5,787 bases of DNA from Oscillospiraceae bacterium (GTDB lineage: Bacteria > Bacillota > Clostridia > Oscillospirales > Oscillospiraceae): assembly GCA_017620315.1 (NCBI GenBank), contig JAFZQQ010000083.1, positions 1 to 5,787 on the forward strand, written 5' to 3'. Both the position numbers and the translations under genes were made by a program. Shown one piece after another: positions 1-4,900 of this stretch. How positions within the stretch are numbered: position 1 is the stretch's first letter; each line of letters starts with the position of its first letter. The notes under the pieces are model-generated. The model did not search any database and was not told where the DNA came from. It saw only the letters and a list, made by a program, of their open reading frames with translations.

Positions 1-851
1 AAGTATCCGCCGCACTCCATGAGCATCTTGATCAGCGGCTCCGTGTGCGCGTCGTTTGTGCAGAAGTACGCCGAATTCACTCCGTACTTTTTGACCCATT
101 CGGGAACGTGTTCAAGAATGAACGCCTGCGCGCCGGGGACGCCCACCTCTGTTGTGGGATCGGGCGCAGTCTCCATCGCGAACCTCATTCCGAAATCTTC
201 GCACGCGGCTTTCATGACCGCAACGCGCCTCGACACGGTCTCGTATGAAAGGTGGCGGGGAAACGAAATGTGCACAAAGGTGTCGCAGCCGAGCTCGTGT
301 GCCGTCCGTATCATAAGATATCCCCTCGCGACAAAGTCACTGGACACCACAAGGTCGGCGACGGGGGAAATGTCCGAAAAGTCCTCGTACGCCTCGCCCG
401 CGATGCAGATGACGTCGGGTCTCACTTCCTTGATCCTGCGGAACGCCTCCGCGGTCCCCTCGACCGCCTGATTGACGATGACCGCTTTGATCTCAGGGTC
501 TTCGGCAAGGTTCACGATGGTCTGGATCGTGACCTCAAGCTCCTCGGTAAAATTATCGGGATAGATCGCGAGCGTCACCTTGTCCGCGCCATACTTTTTC
601 TGAAAGGCGTCGGCGCCGCGTCTGTCGTCCTCGGACTGTGAAAACGAGCCCGTCACGATCCCGATGCGGAAGTTGTCGGCGGTGTCCTCCCGAGCCTTTT
701 CTCCGCCGTCCTCTTTCGCGCTGGTCGCTGCCTCCCCCGTAGCGGGCTCGGCCGTATTTTGAGCGGCGGGCGCGTTACTCGCCCCGCCGCAGGCAGTCAT
801 AATAAATATCGTCAGCGCCGCGAGAAAAATGCTGCAAGCTTTTTTGATCAT
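1..851 (-). CDS. DUF3798 lipoprotein, substrate-binding-like (C-terminus outside window)
   Basis: The gene enters from the right and runs off base 1; 283 residues are visible. Residues 1-20 form a signal peptide (MIKK, then a hydrophobic stretch) ending in the lipobox MTAC, so Cys21 should be lipidated and the protein anchored outside the membrane. Residues 22-59 are an Ala/Glu/Thr-rich linker. From residue 60 on, the sequence fits the DUF3798 family as I know it: FRIGIVTGSFSQSEDD (61-76), YPDNF (97-101), LAEDP (115-119), a Gln-Ala-Val-x-Gly-Thr segment (128-133), FVHISFPRH (192-200), APDPTTEVGVPGAQ (229-242) and CTNDAHTEPLIK (264-275). The family resembles periplasmic binding proteins but its ligand is unknown. 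The start at 851 is preferred over an in-frame ATG at 869 because AGGGGGAG (about 859-866) is well placed for 851. It lies 64 bases after the HPt gene with no terminator between, so probably in the same operon. Family call fairly sure; a role in ligand sensing or uptake is inference. Confidence 0.85.
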   Translation of the reverse strand, partial: MIKKACSIFLAALTIFIMTACGGASNAPAAQNTAEPATGEAATSAKEDGGEKAREDTADNFRIGIVTGSFSQSEDDRRGADAFQKKYGADKVTLAIYPDNFTEELEVTIQTIVNLAEDPEIKAVIVNQAVEGTAEAFRRIKEVRPDVICIAGEAYEDFSDISPVADLVVSSDFVARGYLMIRTAHELGCDTFVHISFPRHLSYETVSRRVAVMKAACEDFGMRFAMETAPDPTTEVGVPGAQAFILEHVPEWVKKYGVNSAYFCTNDAHTEPLIKMLMECGGY

Positions 852-915
852 GTCCGCTCTCCCCCTCATTTTAATTTCGCTTGTTTTTCTGCTCCTTCCG
901 TGCCGGTCTGTCCGC

Positions 916-1518
916 TTACTCGATGGCGGGAGCGATCTCCCGGATCAGCTCGGCCGCCTCGTCATACATAAAGTCGCCGATATACCGCGCCGCCTCGCGC
1001 AGCTTGTCTTTCTGCGTCGGGCGGAACGGATAGCCCGCAAGCTTCGCCGCGAGCTCTGCGGAGCGCTCGTCGTCAAAATCATCCAGCGCCGCGAGCAGCA
1101 GCTCCGCCGTTTCCCTGGCCTCCGCGCTGGACATCTCTCCGGGCGCACGAACGGTCTCCGCCTCTCCGATCGGGCGCAGAAGCTCGATCAGCTCGGCGTA
1201 CTGTTCAAGCGTCTGGGACGTCGATGCGTCAATGCAACCCTTGTCCCCGCGCTTCGCCGCGAGCTCAAGCGCCTCGAACGCGTCGGCAAGGCTGTTCGCG
1301 CCGATCATCCGCGAATTGCTTTTGAGCGCGTGTACCTTGATCGCATATCCGTCGATATCACCGGCGGCAAGCAGCTCCTCCACCGCCTTGCGGTTCGTCT
1401 CGTAGCCGCGAAAATACCGCTGCAGCGCCGAGGCATATTTTTCCTCGCCCCCAGTGTAGCCAAATCCGTCCTCCACCGAGATGCCCCGCTCGGAAAGCCA
1501 CTGAAATCTGTCGCTCAT
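916..1518 (-). CDS. Stand-alone histidine phosphotransfer (HPt) protein
   Basis: A 200-aa soluble protein. Residues of about 25-120 form the HPt helical domain; the phosphoacceptor is His63 in the segment HALKSNSRMIGA (63-74), matching the HPt pattern HxLKGxSxxxG except that Ser67 replaces the usual Gly. Residues of about 135-195 (from LLLAALDDFDDE) form a second Ala/Glu/Leu-rich helical part of the kind often found after HPt domains in clostridial hybrid kinases; its function is unknown to me. HPt proteins carry a phosphoryl group between receiver domains. Start: the reading frame is open upstream to 1590, but ATG at 1518 has a GGAGGAG site just upstream, whereas the upstream part only mirrors the end of the preceding gene in another frame. 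It starts 10 bases after the response regulator stop, and its ribosome site overlaps that stop, so the two are co-transcribed and probably translationally coupled. No kinase domain is present. Confidence 0.88.
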   Translation of the reverse strand: MSDRFQWLSERGISVEDGFGYTGGEEKYASALQRYFRGYETNRKAVEELLAAGDIDGYAIKVHALKSNSRMIGANSLADAFEALELAAKRGDKGCIDASTSQTLEQYAELIELLRPIGEAETVRAPGEMSSAEARETAELLLAALDDFDDERSAELAAKLAGYPFRPTQKDKLREAARYIGDFMYDEAAELIREIAPAIE

Positions 1519-1528
1519 GATGCTCCTC

Positions 1529-2338
1529 CTATCCCAGCACGTCGATGATCTTTGCCACAAGCTCCGATTTTTTGGTCGGCTTGAGCACATAGCCCTGGGG
1601 CTTGAGCTCCACGATCGTCTTTGTGACGGTCTCTTTTTCGGACACTCCCGTCAGAAATACCACGGGTATCTCCTGATACGCCGAATCCTCGCGCAGCTCC
1701 TTCAAAACGGCGGGGCCGTTCATCTCCGGCATCATGTAGTCCAGCAGGATCAGATCCGGCTCCTCCTTCTCCAGGAACTTGAAGGCGCTTCTGCCGGAGC
1801 TGACCAGCGCGACGTCATAGAACTCCCGCAGGTGCTCCTTGATCTGCATCAGCTGTTCGGGGTCGTCGTCGACCACGAGGATGCGCTTTCGCACAATGTC
1901 CGTGCTCCGTCTGGGGTCGACGTACTCCGTCAGCTGCGATTCGATCTCCTCCCGCGCACGGTCCCAGTCCTTCTCTATCTCGGCAAGCTTGTAGTAGAGC
2001 GCGTTCAGGAACACCGGGCGCTCCAGAAACGTGACCTTGCCGAGCGTCGTGTTTGAGATGAAGGTCTTCCGGTCCTCCGCGTTCGCCACGACGATGATCG
2101 AGGTCGTGCCCATATCCATGCACTTGCGCAGCACGTCAAAGACCTTCACCGCGCCGCGGTTGTCGTCGCGCATACAGATGATGACCGCCTGCGGCATTTC
2201 CGAAAACATCACCTTCAGCAGCCTCTGCTTTATGGGAAGACACTTCAGGCAGATATCCCCCCTGTCGCGCTCCACATGGTCGCAGATATCCGCCGCGATC
2301 TGCTCGTTTCTTCCTGTGACAAGTATTTTAAGGCTCAT
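1529..2338 (-). CDS. Response regulator with two receiver domains, the first degenerate, no output domain
   Basis: A 269-aa cytoplasmic protein. Residues 151-269 are a canonical receiver domain: acidic pocket Asp157-Asp159 (ILVVDDDPEQ), phosphoacceptor Asp200 (LILLDYMMPEMNG), switch Thr230 (VFLTG) and Lys253 (VLKP). Residues 1-120 have the same repeat layout but the catalytic residues are gone: the acid pair is replaced by Gly9-Arg10 (ILVTGRN), the phosphoacceptor position is Cys55 (AVIICM) and the Lys is Arg107 (FLERP). This is therefore a pseudo-receiver, perhaps for dimerisation or protein contact. A charged helix (about 118-135) links the two. There is no DNA-binding or enzymatic domain. 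Start: the frame is open to 2560, but ATG at 2338 has GGGAGGAAG upstream and the receiver fold begins right there. It is the first gene of the operon and is followed by the HPt gene, its likely phosphotransfer partner. Domain call sure; the pathway is unknown. Confidence 0.9.
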   Translation of the reverse strand: MSLKILVTGRNEQIAADICDHVERDRGDICLKCLPIKQRLLKVMFSEMPQAVIICMRDDNRGAVKVFDVLRKCMDMGTTSIIVVANAEDRKTFISNTTLGKVTFLERPVFLNALYYKLAEIEKDWDRAREEIESQLTEYVDPRRSTDIVRKRILVVDDDPEQLMQIKEHLREFYDVALVSSGRSAFKFLEKEEPDLILLDYMMPEMNGPAVLKELREDSAYQEIPVVFLTGVSEKETVTKTIVELKPQGYVLKPTKKSELVAKIIDVLG

Positions 2339-2391
2339 CGCTCTTCCTCCCTTGTTTTCCCGTATGCAGCGGAAAAAACACTGTTGAGTGA

Positions 2392-2420
2392 ATGATATAG
2401 AACAGGAAAAAGCATTGCAA
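2392..2420 (-). promoter_or_regulatory. Sigma70-like promoter of the response regulator operon
   Basis: Read on the minus strand: TTGCAA (-35, 2420-2415), a 17-base spacer, then TATCAT (-10, 2397-2392). That is four and five matches to consensus at ideal spacing. Transcription would start near 2385, giving a leader of about 47 bases before the ATG at 2338. Inferred from sequence only. Confidence 0.5.
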
Positions 2421-2490
2421 GGTCTTTGGCGCAAGCGGTGTGATTTGAGGCGCAAACGGCGCATTGATTCTCTCTGAACGGATATAAAAA

Positions 2491-2535
2491 TAGCGGTCAA
2501 ACCGTTGCAAGATCCGTAACAGTTTGACCGTTTTT
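2491..2535. terminator. Bidirectional terminator-like hairpin
   Basis: Arms CGGTCAAAC (2494-2502) and GTTTGACCG (2522-2530) pair perfectly; a single mismatch and three more pairs (GTT/AAC) extend the stem around an 11-base loop. TTTTT follows on the plus strand (2531-2535) and AAAAAT precedes the stem (2486-2491), giving a T-run on the minus strand as well. No gene is visible on the plus strand upstream of it. On the minus strand it would shield the regulator promoter at 2392-2420 from transcription coming from the tRNA side. Confidence 0.6.
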
Positions 2536-2701
2536 CAGTTCTTTGGGCGATTCGGCGCACATAGGGTCAGTAATCCATTTTGCACGGCATTAAGCTGCAA
2601 AGCCAGACGCCGCAATCAGTTGACGCTCTCGGTTCACAGACGCCGACGCCGCGTTAATTGGTAATGTTCGGTATTCGTAATTATTTGGCGGTTTTTCATT
2701 C

Positions 2702-2762
2702 TTCAGTATTCATTATTTATTTAGAAAATCCAGTCGGGAGAAAATGAATAATGAATACTGAA
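2702..2762. repeat. AT-rich palindrome, MITE-like or repeat-derived
   Basis: TTCAGTATTCATTATT (2702-2717) is the exact reverse complement of 2747-2762. After one G-T wobble, four more A-T pairs bring the stem to about 21 bp around a 19-base loop (2723-2741). A related AATGAAGAATAC (2771-2782) follows. The stem is almost pure A/T, unlike the GC-richer genes. It has neither the GC-rich stem nor the T-run of a terminator, so a small dispersed repeat or the remnant of a non-autonomous element is more likely. Confidence 0.55.
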
Positions 2763-2782
2763 AACTTAAAAATGAAGAATAC

Positions 2783-2826
2783 AAAGCAAAAATCCCGCCG
2801 ACTGACGTCGACAGGATTTTCGCTTT
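2783..2826 (-). terminator. Intrinsic terminator just after the tRNA-Pro 3' end
   Basis: On the minus strand the CCA end of the tRNA fragment is followed at once by AAAGC, GAAAATCC, an inner CGAC/GTCG stem with a TGAC loop (2799-2810), then GGATTTT and GCTTT. The stem is AAAATCC (2789-2795) with GGATTTT (2814-2820), extended by AAAGC/GCTTT across one mismatch. A T-run follows GGA on the minus strand. Its place right after the acceptor end suggests it is the native terminator of the tRNA gene. Confidence 0.7.
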
Positions 2827-2871
2827 GGTCCGAGTGGCGGGATTTGAACCCACGGCCTCTTGGTCCCGAAC
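2826..2871 (-). pseudogene. 3' fragment of a tRNA-Pro(CGG) gene, probable attachment-site scar
   Basis: On the minus strand these 46 bases read as the 3' part of a proline tRNA. The anticodon loop is TTCGGGA (2870-2864), so the anticodon is CGG with the G37 usual for proline tRNAs. The 3' anticodon strand CCAAG (2863-2859), variable loop AGGCC, T-arm GTGGG/CCCGC around TTCAAAT, acceptor strand CACTCGG, discriminator A and an encoded CCA (2828-2826) all follow. The 5' half is missing: upstream of the loop the sequence should read CTTGG but reads GCCCG, and no D-arm or matching acceptor strand follows. It cannot fold as a tRNA. Elements using tyrosine recombinases commonly insert at tRNA 3' ends and leave just such a duplicate at one border; here the break is in or beside the anticodon loop. 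The native terminator lies downstream, so the chromosome is to the left and the element to the right. Confidence 0.75.
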
Positions 2872-2892
2872 GGGCCATCTTGCCGAGAATTT

Positions 2893-2959
2893 CTAACATT
2901 TTTGTTAAATAAGTCCGATATTTTTTGATATAGTCGGAGTTATCTTAACAAATTGTTAG
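2893..2959. repeat. Nested dyad of TAACA/TGTTA boxes beside the attachment site
   Basis: Two small palindromes, TAACA-TTTT-TGTTA (2894-2907) and TAACA-AAT-TGTTA (2946-2958), flank an inner inverted pair TCCGA (2914-2918) and TCGGA (2934-2938). The outer ends CTAACA (2893-2898) and TGTTAG (2954-2959) mirror each other about the same centre (2926) as the inner pair, so the whole 67 bases show two-fold symmetry. It starts 22 bases from the tRNA break. Such symmetry beside an attachment core fits binding sites for an integrase or excisionase, but an operator or an RNA structure is also possible. Confidence 0.5.
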
Positions 2960-3006
2960 GTATCATTGAACACCGTATCAAAGCGTTGTGCGCTTTTTGT
3001 GCGCCC

Positions 3007-3027
3007 GTGCTCCTAATGTGCTCCTAA
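3007..3027. repeat. Tandem direct repeat GTGCTCCTAA, two copies
   Basis: GTGCTCCTAA occurs at 3007-3016 and again at 3018-3027, separated by a single T, so the period is 11 bases, close to one helical turn. Two identical boxes on the same face of the DNA, about 140 bases from the tRNA scar, resemble the paired arm-type sites of tyrosine integrases. No protein is known to bind here. Confidence 0.45.
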
Positions 3028-3180
3028 AACAGCCACAAATCTCACTCAGAAACGACCGCGATTCTCGCCCGAAACGTGCAGAAGCATCATACTACATATA
3101 TAGTGCTTGCTGTCTATGATCCCGCGACATCGCTGCGACGACGTGCTGACCGATTGTCCTGCAAAAAAAGCCCGATCTGA

Positions 3181-3223
3181 CATAGTAAAGCCGTCCCTCG
3201 AAAAAAGAGGTAACTTTACTATG
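3181..3223 (-). terminator. Stem-loop after the PIN/partner pair, possible terminator
   Basis: CATAGTAAAG (3181-3190) and CTTTACTATG (3214-3223) are perfect 10-bp arms, with an inner CCTC/GAGG stem (3196-3199, 3207-3210) in the loop. It starts 7 bases after the stop of the 75-aa gene on the minus strand. The T-run on that strand comes only about 10 bases past the stem, so it is not a textbook terminator; it may instead protect the mRNA 3' end. Confidence 0.45.
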
Positions 3224-3229
3224 CAAAAA

Positions 3230-3457
3230 CTAAACTCTAATGGCATTTCCCTGATAGGGATTCGCCTTCTCGTATTCTTCCGCTTCACGGCTAATCTCCT
3301 CCGGCGCTTTGCCGTCGAAGTATTCCCGCTGCCAGCGGGTGTAGTCAAAGCGTTCGCGGATCAGCGTGGATACGAACTGCTCCGCGCGCACGACGCCGAG
3401 CTGCTCCATCAGGCAGCGCATCCCTTGACTCATTATTTCAGCCGTACTGAATTCCAT
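3230..3457 (-). CDS. Unassigned 75-aa protein coupled to the PIN gene, candidate antitoxin
   Basis: I do not recognise a named family. The protein is small and charged, with no membrane segment or signal peptide. Residues of about 4-36 look like two amphipathic helices (AEIMSQGMRCLMEQLG, then AEQFVSTLIRERF), followed by an aromatic stretch FDYTRWQREYFDG (37-49) and an acidic helix rich in Glu (53-64), ending NPYQGNAIRV. It shows no clear ribbon-helix-helix or AbrB pattern as in usual VapB antitoxins. The ATG at 3457 comes one base after the PIN gene's TGA, and a GGAGGG site lies inside the end of the PIN gene, so translation is very likely coupled. A toxin-like nuclease gene followed by a small charged partner suggests a toxin-antitoxin pair in reversed order. 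An antitoxin role is inference; it could also be a substrate adaptor. Confidence 0.7.
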   Translation of the reverse strand: MEFSTAEIMSQGMRCLMEQLGVVRAEQFVSTLIRERFDYTRWQREYFDGKAPEEISREAEEYEKANPYQGNAIRV

Positions 3458-3458
3458 A

Positions 3459-3899
3459 TCACTCGCCCTCCGTTTCCGTTAAGAATTCGATTGGACCGAC
3501 CATTTTAATTTTGCCCGACTGATGTTTCAGCAGCCGGATATCCGTAGAGATAAAGTATTCACATTCCGCGAGGATTGCAGAGGCGACATGGCAGGCATCC
3601 TTGAATTTTACGCCCGTTTGCATGAGATCCTCCGCCATTGCTTCGACATCCGCTTTTCGGTTCAGGTCAACATAGGCGGCGGCGTTTGCGTCCACGAACT
3701 GCAAAATGGCCCTTCGCCGCATCTCGTAGGGATTCTGCGCGCACTCGTAGCGGAGCATATAAGAGGCGGTCAGATCCAGCTTCCGCTCCTGGATCAGTTT
3801 TTGAATATGCAGCTTCGCCTGTGCCTCCAGCGACACCTTGATCTGCGATTGGTCGTCGTAGGGACGGTTATAGCAGCACATATCAAGGTATATTCTCAC
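3459..3899 (-). CDS. PIN-domain protein, VapC-like ribonuclease toxin candidate
   Basis: A 146-aa protein, about the usual length for single-domain PIN toxins. The four acidic positions of the PIN active site can be placed: Asp6 (IYLDMCCYNRP), Glu52 (LRYECAQNP), Asp101 (KFKDACHVASA) and Asp120 (FISTDIRLL). PIN proteins cleave RNA with Mg2+ or Mn2+ held by these residues, and VapC members cut tRNA or rRNA; the target of this one is unknown. The N-terminal DxCCYNRP variant marks a PIN subgroup I have seen in clostridia without a classical VapB. Start: the frame runs up to an ATG at 3935, but GTG at 3899 is preferred because GGGGGTGAT lies just upstream and the PIN fold begins at once. It is the first gene of the pair, with its partner one base downstream. 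No residue needed for activity appears lost. Confidence 0.82.
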   Translation of the reverse strand: MRIYLDMCCYNRPYDDQSQIKVSLEAQAKLHIQKLIQERKLDLTASYMLRYECAQNPYEMRRRAILQFVDANAAAYVDLNRKADVEAMAEDLMQTGVKFKDACHVASAILAECEYFISTDIRLLKHQSGKIKMVGPIEFLTETEGE

Positions 3900-3958
3900 A
3901 ACATCACCCCCGCAAAGAGTTGAACGCGGTTCCACGAGGCGGCATTAGCGTTGATTAC

Positions 3959-3987
3959 AGTTTACCACGAAAAGCTCGGCTTTACAA
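3959..3987 (-). promoter_or_regulatory. Promoter candidate for the PIN/partner operon
   Basis: On the minus strand: TTGTAA (3987-3982), a 17-base spacer, then TAAACT (3964-3959); each box matches consensus at four of six positions. The leader would be about 50 bases. Between this promoter and the GTG start lies an inverted pair AACGC (3923-3927)/GCGTT (3948-3952), a possible operator for autoregulation, which is usual for toxin-antitoxin operons. Confidence 0.4.
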
Positions 3988-3996
3988 GCCTATTAT

Positions 3997-4022
3997 CGTC
4001 CCTTTCGAGGGGCGGTTTTTTT
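3997..4022 (+). terminator. Intrinsic terminator with UUCG loop, upstream of the 235-aa gene
   Basis: CGTCCCT (3997-4003), loop TTCG (4004-4007), AGGGGCG (4008-4014), then G and seven T (4016-4022). The 7-bp stem (one G-U pair) capped by a UUCG tetraloop makes a strong plus-strand terminator. No plus-strand gene lies upstream in the window, so it ends either an unseen leader or antisense RNA, or a gene lost or displaced when the PIN pair was inserted. Confidence 0.75.
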
Positions 4023-4069
4023 CATACCTGTTTGCCCGGCCAAAATAATATATTTAATAGGAGAACAAC

Positions 4070-4777
4070 ATGAGCGAAATCAACATCGAATCCTGCGACA
4101 GATACTACAAGGAGCTTGCAATCCGGCTCTCCGGAGAAGGCTACGGCGTCGAGCCGATGGAGGACGGCCTTCTCCCCGTGCGCTGGCTTGGAGAGCCGCT
4201 CTGCCGCGTGACCGCGGGCGGCGGCGCACAGTTCCGCGAGGCGGAGCTTGACCGCGACGGCGGCCGCGCCGCGTTCGACCGTGCGGTCGACATCGCCAGA
4301 GAGGTCAGGCAGTACATGGATCTCATGGATGCCGCGCCCGTCCTCAAGGCAAGCGGGCTGGACGAGCACTACAAGCTCCTCGCCGACTTTGGCGGCGCGG
4401 TGCTGGCGGGGCATCCCACCTCGCGCGGCGTCAAGTTCGTCACATGGGAGTGGAACTTCGACCGTACCGGCGTGTGGGCGGGCCACTACTTTGAGGACGA
4501 ATATACCAACGCCAAGCGGGACTTCTGCATGAGGGCGGGGCTGATCGACCGCGACCAGCTCTTTTCCCGCGACCAGCTCACGGAGGTCTACCGCAGCATC
4601 CATGAAACGCTGGATGGCGAATACGCCATCACGGACGAGCGAAGAAAGCTGCTGGAAGCGGCGGCAGAGCAGATAGAGCGCACCGTCCCCGATCTGGAGC
4701 AGCGCGTGAATCAATCCAACCAGCGGGAGATGGCTCTGAGCAACAGCAGCCCATCTCAAACGCAGACCATGTACTGA
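4070..4777 (+). CDS. Unassigned 235-aa protein of clostridial integrative elements
   Basis: I cannot name a family with certainty; proteins of this build occur next to ArdA-like genes on conjugative elements of gut clostridia, but their function is not known to me. It is soluble, with no signal peptide or membrane segment. Residues 1-60 carry a start-and-sheet pattern (PVRWLGEPLCRV at 36-47); 66-105 are helical; the most family-like part is 121-160, aromatic-rich with FVTWEWNFDRTGVWAGHY (123-140) and then NAKRDFCMRAGLID (147-160). Residues 163-210 are charged helix, and the last 25 are Gln/Ser-rich and probably disordered. ATG at 4070 has AGGAG (4059-4063) six bases upstream. It stands alone between two terminators (3997-4022 and 4776-4822), so it is monocistronic, though no convincing promoter can be picked in the 47-base gap. 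Coding is well supported by the site, length and codon use. Confidence 0.85.
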   Translation: MSEINIESCDRYYKELAIRLSGEGYGVEPMEDGLLPVRWLGEPLCRVTAGGGAQFREAELDRDGGRAAFDRAVDIAREVRQYMDLMDAAPVLKASGLDEHYKLLADFGGAVLAGHPTSRGVKFVTWEWNFDRTGVWAGHYFEDEYTNAKRDFCMRAGLIDRDQLFSRDQLTEVYRSIHETLDGEYAITDERRKLLEAAAEQIERTVPDLEQRVNQSNQREMALSNSSPSQTQTMY

Positions 4778-4822
4778 GCCGGGGTTTTCCGAACCATGAT
4801 CGGAAAGCTCCGGCTCTTTTTT
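4776..4822 (+). terminator. Strong intrinsic terminator of the 235-aa gene
   Basis: GAGCCGG (4776-4782) pairs with CCGGCTC (4810-4816). Inside, TTTTCCGA (4785-4792) pairs with TCGGAAAG (4800-4807) with one G-U pair, leaving a seven-base loop. Six T follow (4817-4822). The stem begins within the stop codon of the gene. Confidence 0.88.
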
Positions 4823-4838
4823 CGTTTTCAGCGGAATC

Positions 4839-4847
4839 GGAGGTGAT
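4839..4847 (+). promoter_or_regulatory. Near-perfect ribosome binding site GGAGGTGAT of the Cys-rich gene
   Basis: GGAGGTGAT matches the anti-Shine-Dalgarno end of 16S rRNA over nine bases. An ATG (4846) overlaps it but opens a frame that stops at 4941, while the Cys-rich frame entered one base later has no standard start codon near this site. This mismatch between a strong site and the gene's frame is the main hint of a frameshift in the Cys-rich gene. Confidence 0.55.
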
Positions 4848-4900
4848 GAAAAACGAGAATAGAGCGAAAATGCGAAACACTCGGAGTAGACCTTGCCTAT

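Larger units (their letters stand above)
2421..2825. other. Intergenic region without a recognisable gene
   Basis: About 400 bases between the regulator promoter and the tRNA fragment. I find no open frame with a ribosome site or a familiar protein. It holds the bidirectional hairpin (2491-2535), a weak TTTGCA/TGCAAA hairpin (2579-2601), a GACGCCG motif repeated around 2605-2650, the AT-rich palindrome at 2702-2762 and the tRNA terminator at 2783-2826. If the tRNA interpretation is right, this is chromosomal sequence downstream of the original tRNA-Pro gene. Confidence 0.6.
2872..3180. other. Non-coding border region of the presumed element
   Basis: I see no gene here. From the tRNA fragment rightward it holds the nested dyad at 2893-2959, a small hairpin AAAGCG/CGCTTT with a five-base loop (2980-2996), the tandem repeat at 3007-3027, an ACTACATATATAGT near-palindrome (3091-3104) and a T-run on the minus strand (about 3165-3171). 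A stretch like this beside a tRNA scar is where integrase arm sites and excision control sites usually lie; that role is inference. Confidence 0.45.

Noticed and set aside
19..641. Plus-strand open frames at 19-471 and 252-641
   Set aside because: They are antisense to the DUF3798 lipoprotein, whose family motifs are clear on the minus strand.
2339..2560. N-terminal extension of the response regulator up to 2560
   Set aside because: The added residues are basic and low in family likeness, they cover the likely promoter and part of the hairpin at 2491-2535, and the start at 2338 has a strong ribosome site.
2826..2900. A complete tRNA gene
   Set aside because: The strand opposite CCAAG of the anticodon stem, the D-arm and the 5' acceptor strand CCGAGTG are all absent upstream; only the 3' part is present.
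3046..3508. Open frames at 3046-3348 (minus) and 3107-3508 (plus)
   Set aside because: They overlap the 75-aa partner gene in other frames, run through the stem-loop at 3181-3223 and lack ribosome sites and familiar sequence.
3187..4012. Similar CGTCCCT...CGA segments at 3192-3201 and 3997-4008 as boundaries of an inserted PIN module
   Set aside because: The match is short and each copy is part of a different hairpin, so it may be coincidence.
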